Numbered from the stretch's first letter, positions 26,713 through 36,287 are shown. The stretch: DNA of 64,000 nucleotides from G963664225 sp964538065 (GCA_964538065.1 CAZIDG010000007.1:25412-89411); one strand, 5' to 3'. The notes: generated by a model not told the origin, from the letters alone. Numbers and translations are program-made.

Positions 26713-27846
26713 GGTGTTGGTGTATGCGGTTGTTCCATCTGCATTGGCCAGAATCAACTTGGGCCCCCGCGGCCTGTTCCCGCCGACCAAAATATCGACG
26801 GATTCCTTCTGCTGACCCACGAATTTGAGGTTGAAGGCGATCTGACGTTTGCCTTGCTCCTCGGCTGACAATTCAGCTTTTACCGGCTCCCCGATTTGGA
26901 GCGTGGCAGGCTTATCCGCAGCCACCTCAAAACGGGCGGTATCGGGGAAGTTGTATCCTGAAAGGGTCCACGCAGCCCCCTTATCATCCTTCCGGTTGAT
27001 CAACCAGCGCACCATTCTATATTGGCCGACGGGCAGATTAAATCCGCCGTTTTGAGGTTTTCGAATGAAGTAGCCGTTCTCCCCATAGGCGCTGAATTCC
27101 GCGATATTCTCCGGCACCTTTATCGGTCCCAGAACAACGTTCTCTGCCTTGCGCACCTTAACAAAAGCTCCATCGCGTGCGACCTCAATGTTGAACAATT
27201 TACCATCCACCTCCACCATGCGGCCCAAAAAACGGTCCCCCGTTTTATCCCCCACAATGCGAATGCGATCATTGCTGTAGGTATCCAGCCCCAGATCGTT
27301 AAACGCCCCATTCACATTGCCATCCACCAGTTTGATGCGTTTTTTGGCGCCATCAAAATCAACCACACCTTCGTACCATCCTGAGGATGCCATCAGCACC
27401 TGGGGAGCCTCCTTGGGATCATATTGATAAAAACGAAGGGTTAGGTGGTACGTAATCGGCCCGTCTTCACCTTTAAAAACGACCGGTGTTGCAGAAAAAT
27501 AGCCACTATAATCATCAAGACGCGCCAAAATCGGTTTCTTGTCATCCAACCGTCCGTTGCCATTGGCATCAATATACAAACGGTCACAGGGACCAGACTT
27601 GCGCGTGCGGCTAAAACACAACCACCGTCCTCCCGATGGATCCATCGGCGTCTTCCAACGTGCGTACCAGGCTTGCCCGTCAAGTTTGGGCATGGCAACT
27701 CCCGAGGGGGCGTTAGTGGAAACCTCCAAGCGACGGTATCCCAACTCCGTGTCCCCCGTATGGTATTCCAACCACTTCTCGGCTTGTCCCCAAACTGGAG
27801 TGGCCAGGATGAGTCCAACCAGAACAAAAAGATTTGAGATTTTCAT
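26698..27846 (-). CDS. Secreted protein of unknown function, EFG-ending family (copy 1)
   Basis: A 382-residue protein with a signal peptide (MKISNLFVLVGLILATPVWGQ). The mature part is beta-rich and contains DANGNGRLDDKKPIL, which resembles a dockerin/EF-hand calcium loop, and a second Asp-rich stretch VDGNVNGAFNDLGLDTY. It ends TFEFG. The gene at 28719 encodes a protein of similar size with the same ending (TGTFEFG) and a comparable LDLNRNEDLTDD loop, so the two are diverged paralogues flanking a membrane protein. The start is taken at the ATG at 27846; an upstream TTG adds two residues. I do not recognise a characterised family. Confidence 0.7.
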   Translation of the reverse strand: MKISNLFVLVGLILATPVWGQAEKWLEYHTGDTELGYRRLEVSTNAPSGVAMPKLDGQAWYARWKTPMDPSGGRWLCFSRTRKSGPCDRLYIDANGNGRLDDKKPILARLDDYSGYFSATPVVFKGEDGPITYHLTLRFYQYDPKEAPQVLMASSGWYEGVVDFDGAKKRIKLVDGNVNGAFNDLGLDTYSNDRIRIVGDKTGDRFLGRMVEVDGKLFNIEVARDGAFVKVRKAENVVLGPIKVPENIAEFSAYGENGYFIRKPQNGGFNLPVGQYRMVRWLINRKDDKGAAWTLSGYNFPDTARFEVAADKPATLQIGEPVKAELSAEEQGKRQIAFNLKFVGQQKESVDILVGGNRPRGPKLILANADGTTAYTNTFEFG

Positions 27847-27863
27847 AACCAATTCCAGGGCAA

Positions 27864-28691
27864 TTAGTTTGCAGCAGATCTGTCTTTGGCACCGTTCTCA
27901 GGCAGGACCGGTGGTGCTGCTGGTTCAATATGCATCAACAACTTCAATCTTTCTCGGTAAAACGGACTTGCCAAAGAGAGTACCAGGAACGGAAGCATCG
28001 TCCCGAAGGTGATGATGGCCGCAGTGCAAAGGAATCCCAGCACATAAAACCATGGCAACATTACGCCTTGGACGATGGCGTCAAATGCAAAAAAAGGCGC
28101 CACCATCACCATCCACGAAACAGCCAGTAAAACCAGCACCCAAAGACAGAGTGCAAAGGGTCGCCACTGGCCACGGCAAATCTTACCGGATAGGATGAGG
28201 GCCACTGAACTCGCCAAAGTACCCATGCCCAGTAGAATGGAGGCAGGAATAACCTCAGGACTCAGCGAAGACAGACTTTGTTTCGAGGCCAATGCGAGGA
28301 TGCCAAATCCGATGAACGTTGCGAGGACACAGAGGAATGTGACGAAACGGTGTCGCTGACGCAGATAACCGGCCAACAACCAGACTCCTGCAAGTCCAAC
28401 CGCATATGCAGCAACATCATCCAGTAGAAAATCTACCCCTCCAGGGAGATTTTCGATCGGTGCACTGGCCAGACCGATCATGATTCCCAACGGCAGCCAA
28501 ATGAGCCATGCCGATGCGCGTCGGTTGGGGCGCAAGACCAGCAGTCCTAAAAGCACTGCCCATGGGACCAGCAGAAGTGGTGCATCAACAGGCACCCATG
28601 TGTAATTAACCGGTGCGCCGTCCGTGGCGCCTAATCCTCCCAAATCAGAGGAAACCACGATCCTGAGGTCACCAGCGGCTGTGAGGGGCAC
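27864..28691 (-). CDS. Polytopic membrane protein of unknown function
   Basis: About 275 residues with roughly seven hydrophobic helices (for example VPWAVLLGLLVL, WLIWLPLGIMIGLAS, FVTFLCVLATFIGFGIL, PFALCLWVLVLLAVSWMVMV, FYVLGFLCTAAIITFGTML) and a cytoplasmic Pro-rich tail. The start is a GTG at 28691; no ATG is available in frame before the first helix, so the N terminus is uncertain. It lies 27 bases after the stop of the upstream secreted protein gene and 17 bases before the start of the next, so the three genes look like one transcript. A stretch like VNYTWVPVDAPLLLVPWA suggests an early extracytoplasmic loop. No family is recognised. Confidence 0.6.
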   Translation of the reverse strand: MPLTAAGDLRIVVSSDLGGLGATDGAPVNYTWVPVDAPLLLVPWAVLLGLLVLRPNRRASAWLIWLPLGIMIGLASAPIENLPGGVDFLLDDVAAYAVGLAGVWLLAGYLRQRHRFVTFLCVLATFIGFGILALASKQSLSSLSPEVIPASILLGMGTLASSVALILSGKICRGQWRPFALCLWVLVLLAVSWMVMVAPFFAFDAIVQGVMLPWFYVLGFLCTAAIITFGTMLPFLVLSLASPFYRERLKLLMHIEPAAPPVLPENGAKDRSAAN

Positions 28692-28733
28692 TCGCCATGA
28701 GTGCGAACAGGTGCCTCCTCATCCAAACTCAAA
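28685..28733. repeat. Dispersed 49-base repeat, copy B
   Basis: The second copy of the element described at 26664-26712 (41/49 identical). It covers the 3' end of the paralogous secreted protein gene, the spacer with a GAGGAGG sequence, and the GTG start of the membrane protein gene. Confidence 0.6.
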
Positions 28734-29957
28734 TGTACCTGTATTAATGGCTCGATCACCCTTATACACAGCATATTTGGGCGGTTTGGAGCGATCCTGA
28801 TTCGCCAGTTGATAGGCTGCCCCTCCCGCCCCAATCAAGCGGTAATCCATTCGCAGGACCTGTCCATGGCGTGAAATTAGGATTGAATTGGTCAGTGGGC
28901 CGCCAACCGCAAGGGTGGCAGGCGCTGTGGTTGCCACAGTCAGCCCTTTGGTCGATGTTACACCGCTGATATCGGTCATTGCCTTGACTCCCCCCTGTTC
29001 CAAGATGATTCCTGGGCGATCAGTATATTCACCAGCAGGCACCTTCACTCTCTCTGCTGGCCGGTCAAGAATCACAAGACAGGAGCTACCGCTCAATACC
29101 AAGCGCTGAATATGTTTCCCGGTAATAAGCAGGTCTCCCAAGGGAACAGACTGACCCGTAAATTGAAGTGACGGGACAAACTCACCATTCTTCGATTCTG
29201 CAGCCACATCCACTTGATATGCCTGCCCATTGAGAAAGAGCTTTTTCCTGAACGGGAAACCATCCATGGATCCCATGGAGACGTTGAAATTCTCGCTTCT
29301 TTTCTCCCAGGGTCGCAACACCATCTGGCTTTTCTCCAGCAAGAACTTACCGTCCAACTCCTGTAAAACGATCCCCACCTGCGCATCCTGTCCCCCCAGT
29401 ACAGCCTTTCCCTCCCAAAATGAACGAACGGACATGGTACAGGTGGGTTGCGTTCCAAAGGTGTAAAAGCGCAAGTCCGCCAGGATTCTACATACTCCCT
29501 GACTCGTCAAGAAAGGCACATGAATGCTGGAAAAATCGGCAAAAAAATCGGAATGACTCGATGCTTGGAATTTATTCGAGGTATCATCGGTCAAATCCTC
29601 GTTGCGATTGAGATCAAGGATGAGTGTGTGCGAATCACGCAGCCAGATAAACGGCATTCCATTGCCATCACTGTTACCGAATCTCAAAAGACCACGCACC
29701 AGCTTGCCTGTCCCCTTCCCCATATCGGGTTCCTTTTTGAAAGGCACAGTCTGTGGAGTGATGCCCACTCCTAGGGAAATCAGGGATTGAGTCGTTTCCT
29801 TGTATTTCAACAGGATTTTATTGGTTGCGGAAGATGCTTGGGGAACATCCGCACGAAGAGGATTTATCAGGACAAACAAAATCCCAAACAGGGCTGCCAA
29901 TGAAAGCACGGGGAACTCTTTCATCGAACGCCCCAACCTTGGGGTTGTTTTCCTCAT
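28719..29957 (-). CDS. Secreted protein of unknown function, EFG-ending family (copy 2)
   Basis: A 412-residue protein. The start is decided by a strong ribosome binding site, AAGGGAGG, seven bases before the ATG at 29957; the ATG six bases upstream would lie only one base from it. The N terminus has a long basic stretch, then a hydrophobic segment (VLSLAALFGILFVLINPLRA) that acts as a signal peptide or anchor. The mature part contains LILDLNRNEDLTDD, a calcium-loop-like Asp/Asn run in the same position as in the paralogue at 26698, and ends TGTFEFG. It is first in a - strand run with the membrane protein and the paralogue. The function is unknown. Confidence 0.7.
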   Translation of the reverse strand: MRKTTPRLGRSMKEFPVLSLAALFGILFVLINPLRADVPQASSATNKILLKYKETTQSLISLGVGITPQTVPFKKEPDMGKGTGKLVRGLLRFGNSDGNGMPFIWLRDSHTLILDLNRNEDLTDDTSNKFQASSHSDFFADFSSIHVPFLTSQGVCRILADLRFYTFGTQPTCTMSVRSFWEGKAVLGGQDAQVGIVLQELDGKFLLEKSQMVLRPWEKRSENFNVSMGSMDGFPFRKKLFLNGQAYQVDVAAESKNGEFVPSLQFTGQSVPLGDLLITGKHIQRLVLSGSSCLVILDRPAERVKVPAGEYTDRPGIILEQGGVKAMTDISGVTSTKGLTVATTAPATLAVGGPLTNSILISRHGQVLRMDYRLIGAGGAAYQLANQDRSKPPKYAVYKGDRAINTGTFEFG

Positions 29958-30060
29958 TAACATACCTCCCTTCTACCACACCGCAGGCATTGCATCAAGC
30001 GCTATCGCAACATAAAACACGGCCCAAATTTGGAGGTTTTCGTGTCTGGGGCAAATGGCA

Positions 30061-30091
30061 AAGGCGCCAACCTTGTGGGTTGGCGCCTTAC
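30061..30091 (-). terminator. Hairpin terminator after the four-repeat protein gene
   Basis: A 12-base-pair perfect stem (AAGGCGCCAACC / GGTTGGCGCCTT) with a 5-base loop lies about 40 bases beyond the stop of the - strand gene at 30128. On the - strand it is followed by TTTGCC, a weak T tract. A smaller hairpin (CCGCGGTTTTAACCGCG) lies between it and the stop. Confidence 0.7.
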
Positions 30092-30127
30092 TTTGACGCG
30101 GTTAAAACCGCGGCATGTTCCCAGATC

Positions 30128-33100
30128 TTAGTGCTGGATGACGCGGTAGAACTTGGTACCGGTCGCGTTAGCCTTTGTCACAGTATAAGGACTGCTGGCA
30201 CCATTGACATCACTCCAGGTTCCTGTCACAGAGGTGGATTCCTGCAGCGTGCCCGTGCCTGTCCAAGTGATGGCCAGACCATCAGCTTGCCGCGCAATGG
30301 TCAACTTCGCAGGTTCCAGCGATATCTTGGATCCGCTGATGGCAACATTGTCGAAATCGGCAACAATGTTGTCCCCTTCTGCACGGCCCAGCACGCAAAC
30401 GGCGAACTGAATCCCTTGCGAGAATGGGAAGGCCACTTCGGTTCCAAACACGTCGTCCACATACAGGGCGACTGTCGAGCCGTTGGCAACCATCTTGATG
30501 CGATGGAGACCACCATCGTTGAAGGCAGCATCATCGAACGCCGGGATATTGGCGCCGCCACCCGTTGCATTATCCCCCGCCTGGCCAATGCCGCGATTAT
30601 AGCACCAGCCAATGCCGTTTTCGGTCAGATCGGCAAAGAGCACGAAATTCGTGCCTGTTGCATCGAAGATATAGACCCCCGAGCGAGTACCCGTGCCACT
30701 GCCAACATGGGAAACGCGATCCACTTCGAAGACCAACGGATCAGTTGTTGCCGCCTGGAAGTTCGTAGCAATCGTCATCTTGACGCCGGGCCAATAGTTG
30801 GTGGTAACCGTAAGAGACAACTCAATCATGTCACTGACCGCCGTCACCGAGGTTTCGGCAGCGCTGGCATATTGAGCCTCGAACCCGAAGGCATTCGTCG
30901 CCCACTTGCCGGCAGCAGGAGCGCCGGTGAAGTCGTCGCTGAAGAGCGCAATGGGCTCAGCATAGCTCAGTACACTCACAGAGTTTGGAGTGATGGTGTC
31001 CTGGGCACAGGCAAAGCTCAGTGTCGTCGTGCCTTTGGCCACGCGAACCACCGAAACTTTCTGAACATCCGCCGCACCAGCAGCAAAGGTAAGGGTCAGT
31101 GAACCATTGACGGCTCCCTGAGGAATGGCCACCGCCGGATTGGCGCTGGTCACCACGACCTGGACTGCATTGGTTTGGTGAATTTGCGGAGGCACAGTCA
31201 CTGTGATCTCCGGATTGGCGGCTCCCGCAGTGAGGGTGACCGAGGCAGGTCCCACCGTAATGCTCGGCACAGGGCCTTTGACAACCACGTTGTCAAAAGT
31301 TGCCACGAGCGAGTCGGGGTTCGTGCGCGCATAGGCGCCAATTTCAAACACGATGTTATCGCTGTTGGCGAAGGGAACCTCAGCGCCAAACACATCGTCG
31401 AGGTAGATCTTCACCGTGGTGCCGTTGGCCATCAACTTGATGTGATGGTTGCCGTGGTCGTTGTATTTGGCATCATCGAAGGCCGCAATATTGTATGCCG
31501 TGCGAACACTTTCGCCGGAAATATTGTATTGCCAGCCGCCTTCGTTGTCATTCTCCGAGAACATGACCCACTTCGAGCGGGTCGGATCCGTGATCAACAC
31601 CGCGGAGCGGCGGGCAGCGCCTGTGCCAACGTGGGCAACTCGATCCACTTCGAAGGAAACCGGAGCCGTTGGACGAGCTGAGAAGGTCTGCTTGGTGGCC
31701 AAGGCAGTACCGCCCCACCACACATCCGCTCCATCGCCCAAACCGGCCGAAACCACATACAGCCGGGCCATGCCATTGCTGATGCTGATCGACGAGTTGG
31801 TGGTTAATCCACTCACTTCAAGGCCGGCGTTATCCACACGCCACTTGGCGGAATCCACTTGTGTGCCGGAGAAATCATCCTGCACCAGGGCATAAACTGG
31901 CTCAACCACGGAAACGCTGACACCATTGGCCACTTCCACACCCGCAACATTGGTGACGTCAAAGGTCGTCAGGCCCACTCCGACCGGCTGAACTTTGAAC
32001 GTATTGGTGGCCGTGCCAGCAGGATATGTCAGGGTCAAGCTACCATTGACTGCGCCTTCGGGAATAGCGACGGCGGGATCGCGGCTGGTGACAGTCACGG
32101 TGGTCGGAGCCGCCTCGGTCAGGAGGGCAGGAACGACGACCGTAACAGCCGAATTGAACTCATTGGTCGCAATCACGACCGCTGCAGGATTCACCGTGAT
32201 GGGTGAATAGACCGTCTCAACCTTAACGTTGTCAAACGTGGCCTTCACCGTATCGCCCATGGCACGGGCATAGGTGCCGATTTCAACGTGAATACCCGAA
32301 CTTACCGGGAACGCATACGAGCCACCATAAACGCCATCCAGGTAGAACGCGACGTTTGAACCATCGGCAATGAACTTGAGCTGGTGATTTCCAGTGGTGT
32401 TCATCGTGCTGTTAAATGCAGCGATGGGCAACGAACCACCCGTGGCCACATCGGTGTAATTTGCACACCAGCCGGTCTCGGGATAATTATGCATGACAGA
32501 CACGAACTTGGAACGATCTGCCGTGGTGATATAGACCCCAGAACGGCCCGAGGTTCCGGTCTGCGTCATGCTGACGCGGTCAACCGTAACGACCAGGCGC
32601 GTTTCCTTGGAGGCCATAAACTCCTTCGTACTCTTGAGGGAAATGCCACCCCAGTACTGTTCCGCGAGACCGCCCTCCATGACCAACTGACCATTCTCAG
32701 TCTTGACGGTCATGTCGCCGGTACCACTTTCAAACCCACGAGTGCTCAACTCCCACTTGGAGGTGTCATAGCTGGAGCCAGCAAAATCATCCGTCAGTTG
32801 CACACCAGCACCGAGCGGAACCGATACGTTCAGGTCGCTTCCCACCAGCACACCAAGGTCGTTTTGCAGAGAGAAGACCGACTCGCCATTGGCCAAGCCC
32901 TGGATCGCAAGATCCTTCACATTGGAAGCACCTGCTGCAAAGGTCATGGTCAGCGTGTCTCCTGTGGCCCCCACCGGAACCGCCACAGATGGATTGCTTG
33001 AAACCACCCGAACAGTCACAGCCTGGGAGGCATTCAAGCCCACAGGTATCTTCACCTTAACAGTGGAAGACGTTGTGCCCAGCTTCACCTTGGCAACATT

Positions 33101-33817
33101 CGTTGAGAAGCTGACCGTCTCGGCGGTATTGATGCTAACGTTGTCAAACTGACAGTCTGCCCCGTCGCTGACGGCTGCACGCGCATACCCGCCCACCTCA
33201 AACACGATGCCGGAGGTAAAAGGAAATGCGACCTCAGCTCCGAACACTTCGTCCACATAAAGTCTTACCGTGCGGCCGTTCGCAATCACCTTCATCTGGT
33301 GCAGGCCACCATCAGTGTAAGGACTCACATTCAAGGCGCCAATGGCTGTGCCCGACCCTGTCGGATTATCACCATCCTGGCCAATTTTGCGGTTATAGTG
33401 CCAGTTACCTTCTCCACGGATGTCCGCAAACAAAACATAATTCTGACGGCTGGCATCCGTAATCCAAACGGCGGTTCTCGAGGCCGTGCCCGTGCTGTAG
33501 TCCAACAGGCGGTCTACCGTGAACACCAGGTTGGTCTCATCCGATGCAGAAAAGGTAGGAACGGTGGCGACGGCAGCCCCACCCCACCACCCGGCGGTGT
33601 CGCTACCGTAGAAAGACAGAATACCGCCTGTGACGGTAGGAGCAATATCACCCACACCGCTCTCGAAGCCTATGCTGTCTACACGCCATTTGCTGGTATC
33701 CAGCCCCTCCTGGTCAAAATTGTCGGAAAACAGGAGCTCGCCTGCGCTGCATTGCCACATGGTGGCAGCAGTCATAAGCGCTCCACGCAATAATACTGAG
33801 CCAATTGGAGTCTTCAT
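30128..33817 (-). CDS. Secreted protein with four tandem lectin-like units
   Basis: A 1229-residue protein with a signal peptide (MKTPIGSVLLRGALMTAATMW). Four units of about 310 residues start near residues 29, 335, 641 and 955. Each opens with a jelly-roll, DUF1080/LamG-like domain: (F/V)xDxFxxxxxDxxKWxxxxxGxE, WWGGxAxAT, FEVDRVxxxGTGxxxRS, HxIKxxANGxTVxxYxDxVFGxEVxF, and ends with a short Ig-like linker rich in TVTVTSxxPAVAIPxGAVNGSLTLT. The C terminus is a separate module ending FYRVIQH. It probably binds polysaccharide outside the cell; no catalytic residues are seen. I start at the ATG for MKTPIG because the 17 residues before it are not signal-like. Confidence 0.78.
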   Translation of the reverse strand: MKTPIGSVLLRGALMTAATMWQCSAGELLFSDNFDQEGLDTSKWRVDSIGFESGVGDIAPTVTGGILSFYGSDTAGWWGGAAVATVPTFSASDETNLVFTVDRLLDYSTGTASRTAVWITDASRQNYVLFADIRGEGNWHYNRKIGQDGDNPTGSGTAIGALNVSPYTDGGLHQMKVIANGRTVRLYVDEVFGAEVAFPFTSGIVFEVGGYARAAVSDGADCQFDNVSINTAETVSFSTNVAKVKLGTTSSTVKVKIPVGLNASQAVTVRVVSSNPSVAVPVGATGDTLTMTFAAGASNVKDLAIQGLANGESVFSLQNDLGVLVGSDLNVSVPLGAGVQLTDDFAGSSYDTSKWELSTRGFESGTGDMTVKTENGQLVMEGGLAEQYWGGISLKSTKEFMASKETRLVVTVDRVSMTQTGTSGRSGVYITTADRSKFVSVMHNYPETGWCANYTDVATGGSLPIAAFNSTMNTTGNHQLKFIADGSNVAFYLDGVYGGSYAFPVSSGIHVEIGTYARAMGDTVKATFDNVKVETVYSPITVNPAAVVIATNEFNSAVTVVVPALLTEAAPTTVTVTSRDPAVAIPEGAVNGSLTLTYPAGTATNTFKVQPVGVGLTTFDVTNVAGVEVANGVSVSVVEPVYALVQDDFSGTQVDSAKWRVDNAGLEVSGLTTNSSISISNGMARLYVVSAGLGDGADVWWGGTALATKQTFSARPTAPVSFEVDRVAHVGTGAARRSAVLITDPTRSKWVMFSENDNEGGWQYNISGESVRTAYNIAAFDDAKYNDHGNHHIKLMANGTTVKIYLDDVFGAEVPFANSDNIVFEIGAYARTNPDSLVATFDNVVVKGPVPSITVGPASVTLTAGAANPEITVTVPPQIHQTNAVQVVVTSANPAVAIPQGAVNGSLTLTFAAGAADVQKVSVVRVAKGTTTLSFACAQDTITPNSVSVLSYAEPIALFSDDFTGAPAAGKWATNAFGFEAQYASAAETSVTAVSDMIELSLTVTTNYWPGVKMTIATNFQAATTDPLVFEVDRVSHVGSGTGTRSGVYIFDATGTNFVLFADLTENGIGWCYNRGIGQAGDNATGGGANIPAFDDAAFNDGGLHRIKMVANGSTVALYVDDVFGTEVAFPFSQGIQFAVCVLGRAEGDNIVADFDNVAISGSKISLEPAKLTIARQADGLAITWTGTGTLQESTSVTGTWSDVNGASSPYTVTKANATGTKFYRVIQH

Positions 33818-34281
33818 TTTTGGTTCTTCACATTTATGATCAAGCCCGGTCTCTACCCCATTCACCACGGAACCAAGCCAGGTTCCAATCCAAGGGGCGA
33901 CTACAGGGCATTGTTGTTGATACTACCGTTTACCGCCTTGGACGCCTTAACAATAATGCCATAATCTAGCATGAATGTGACAGCTCCTCGCTTGCTGACG
34001 GTTTTGACTGTCAGAACAACCATTTCCGAAACAAATTCGCACCCCGTAAAAGGGCGTATTTCGCCAAAACCAAGCCTATTTCCTCACACCCTACCGCCCA
34101 ATATTACTATTGATGCGGCGTTAATGTGCTTTCCTGGACAGAAACGGAATCCAGCCATTCAAAAACATGGGGCTCATCTTGATATAGGTTGTTTTGTTCC
34201 TGATGAGCCCCCCCCTTTCCCCCCACCTATCACCTGCCAATCCCCCCCGGCGGCACCGGGTGTTCCATCATCTGCACCGGT
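33818..34281. other. Intergenic region with poly-C tracts
   Basis: 464 bases without a supported gene. It includes the promoter side of the four-repeat protein gene. At 34202-34250 the + strand carries runs of 8, 6 and 7 Cs separated by short spacers, so the - strand is G-rich and could form a quadruplex downstream of the ACT-domain gene. No other structure was seen. Confidence 0.4.
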
Positions 34282-34557
34282 TCAGATATTTTGAGTCGAT
34301 ACTACGGGCCATTCGTGCAGCCGACTGCTTTCCCATCCTTGGTTTTCCGCCAGATAGCCGGCAGCCACCAACCCCTCCCGCGTCCGCATGTCATTATCTG
34401 TGCGCAGCCACACCACAGTGCCGCTGGGGTCATGAAAAGAATGACACTCGAGGATTCGAATATTACAGCTCACCACCACCGCCAAAATGCGTCCCACCAC
34501 CTCTGGATCATCCCCAATATGAATGACAATGTTGACCTGCTTTGAATGCCGTGCCAT
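34282..34557 (-). CDS. Small ACT-domain-like protein
   Basis: A 91-residue protein with the beta-alpha-beta pattern of ACT domains: VNIVIHIGDDPEVVGRIL (strand, Gly-rich turn and helix), ILECHSFHDPSGTVVWLRTD (hairpin of two strands) and a second helix TREGLVAAGYL. Stand-alone ACT proteins usually bind amino acids or regulate a partner enzyme. A GAGG sequence five bases before the ATG supports the start. No metabolic partner gene is adjacent; the epimerase at 34881 is divergent. Confidence 0.6.
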   Translation of the reverse strand: MARHSKQVNIVIHIGDDPEVVGRILAVVVSCNIRILECHSFHDPSGTVVWLRTDNDMRTREGLVAAGYLAENQGWESSRLHEWPVVSTQNI

Positions 34558-34880
34558 ACACGCCTCACTCTGTTACCGTCCGACATTGATACACCCGGAA
34601 TCCCCTTGATAAATTGATTGTGGTAGCGGATCTCCATGTCGGCGTCTGTAAAAACGACGTCACATGAGCTATGATGTCAGGAACCCGCTACCACGGGTGT
34701 GTGACTGTCCCCTCATTGCTTTCCCAATGACCACAATCTTCATTAAAGTACAGCATCATTGGGTAGGCAGCAATAAGCCGAAATCCGATTTTGGAATCGG
34801 ATTTTCGCCGATAGCTTCCAATCGATGGTTGTTATTGGCACCCCAAGTTTTTCAGTGTAAATTATTCGTAAAGTACGACT
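34558..34880. other. Divergent intergenic region with a hairpin
   Basis: 323 bases between the ACT gene and the epimerase gene. A 10-base-pair hairpin (AAATCCGATT / AATCGGATTT with a TTGG loop, 34781-34804) ends in a short T run about 75 bases before the epimerase start. It could be an attenuator or an orphan terminator. No gene is supported. Confidence 0.4.
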
Positions 34881-35935
34881 ATGAAAGTATTAATCGCTGG
34901 TTGTGGTTACCTAGGGACAGCGTTGGGGGCAGACTTGGTGGTCAAAGGCCACGAGGTGTATGGATTGAGGCGATCGGTCGACAAGGATGACGCACTTGTG
35001 TATTCCGGAGTCAAACCCATTCATGCCGACATCTGCAACGCATCCCAACTTAGGAACCTCCCTCGAGATTTTGACTGGGTGGTTAATACTTGTGCCCCCA
35101 ACACAAGTGACGTCACTCGTTACAAAGAAGTATATCTTGAAGGAACACAGCAGCTTGTCGCATGGCTAAAGGACTGTGGCATCAAGAAATATGTATATAC
35201 CAGCAGCACAGATGTTTACGGTCAAAATGATGGATCTTTAATTAAAGAAGACAGCCCTGCTCAACCCACCACGCCCACCGGAATGATTTTGGCGGAAACG
35301 GAGCAAGTTGTTATTAACGCATATAAGGAATGCAAGTTCCCAAGTGTCATTCTGCGCGTAGCAGGCATTTACGGTCCCGATCGCGGTTATTGGTTTCGGC
35401 AATATCTTCAAAACAAGGCTGTTATGGAAGAAAAGGGCGAGCGTTATGTGAACATGATCCATCGGGATGACTTGATCCAAATCATTATCCGAACCCTTCA
35501 AGCGGGACGATCGGGTGAAATCTTCAACGCCGTGGATGACGAACCGGTTACTCAACTACATATGTTCCGCTGGCTTTCTGAGACATTGGGGAAGCCCATG
35601 CCACCTTGTGAAAGCAAGGCGGAAGCCGCCACCCGCCAGCGCACATCCACGAACAAACGTATTTCAAATCGCAAACTCAAGATGGAATTGGGCTATGCGT
35701 TCAAATATCCCACATTCCGGCAGGGCTTAACTGCTGAAATCCAGCGTCTGGAACAAGCNNNNNNNNNNNNNNNNNNNNNNNNNNNNNNNNNNNNNNNNNN
35801 NNNNNNNNNNNNNNNNNNNNNNNNNNNNNNNNNNNNNNNNNNNNNNNNNNNNNNNNNNAATATCCCACATTCCGGCAGGGCTTAACTGCTGAAATCCAGC
35901 GTCTGGAACAAGCCGGCGCAGTAGAACTGGCTTGA
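34881..35935 (+). CDS. NAD-dependent epimerase/dehydratase family protein (extended SDR)
   Basis: After collapsing the assembly gap (55-base duplicates at 35704-35758 and 35859-35913) the frame is 299 residues and ends QAGAVELA. The N terminus has the Rossmann motif VLIAGCGYLGTALG, with YVYTSSTDVYG as the catalytic strand. The usual YxxxK appears degenerate (a Met-Ile-Leu-Ala-Glu-Thr-Glu segment in its place), as in the YeeZ-like atypical SDR subgroup. The VAGIYGPDRGYW and MIHRDDL segments are typical of these proteins. A sugar-nucleotide or unknown small substrate is likely. The lack of a clear catalytic Tyr/Lys pair makes catalysis uncertain. Confidence 0.82.
35704..35913. other. Scaffold gap flanked by a 55-base duplicate
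   Basis: Bases 35704-35758 and 35859-35913 are identical around 100 Ns near the 3' end of the epimerase gene. Collapsing gives one intact reading frame. Confidence 0.95.
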
Positions 35936-36225
35936 TGGCATGTGGTTCGGGGTAGCGATGAAGACTGAAAACGCCTGTACGGATCTCCAGTAGGATGGCT
36001 GCCCCCATTCTTTTCTGGCGCTCCAGATCTCACCGAGAACGAGGTTTCCGTTCCCTGTCTCAACGTTCGGTCCTTTGGCCCTTTGAGGCGGCCTACTATG
36101 ACCTCGACTGACTTCTCCGGCTTCAGCGTCGGCGTCTAGCGACTCCTGATGTTCGACCAACAGTACCCCTTGCCGGGCCTGCATTGGACTTTAACCAACA
36201 AGTCAGTGCATCCTGCCGAGTGCAC
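35936..36225 (-). mobile_element. Truncated group II intron (5' part), probably class C
   Basis: On the - strand the segment begins GTGCACTCGGC, close to the GUGYG 5' end of group II introns, directly after the hairpin and T run of a terminator, which is the preferred insertion site of class C introns. It continues with GTTGGTTAAAGTCCAATGC and GAAGTCAGTCGAGGTCATAG, segments that I associate with group II intron RNA domains. Its reading frames give the EVSRGHSR peptide seen when such introns are mis-annotated as protein. No reverse transcriptase, domain V or 3' end is present before the epimerase stop, so it is a dead 5' fragment of about 290 bases. Confidence 0.5.
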
Positions 36226-36262
36226 AAAAAGAAGAGGCCGGGCAATTGCCCGGCCTCTTTTG
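36226..36262 (-). terminator. Strong rho-independent terminator
   Basis: A 12-base-pair stem (AAGAGGCCGGGC / GCCCGGCCTCTT, AATT loop, 36232-36259) lies 26 bases past the stop of the discoidin/Ig protein gene on the - strand and is followed by CTTTTT. It also has four Ts on the + strand. The intron fragment starts immediately after the T run. Confidence 0.9.
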
Positions 36263-36287
36263 CATTAATTCTGTCTCCCGTTATCGA

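Noticed and set aside
29825..31102. A 425-codon open frame on the + strand
   Set aside because: It lies antisense to two well-supported secreted-protein genes and has no recognisable domain or codon pattern.
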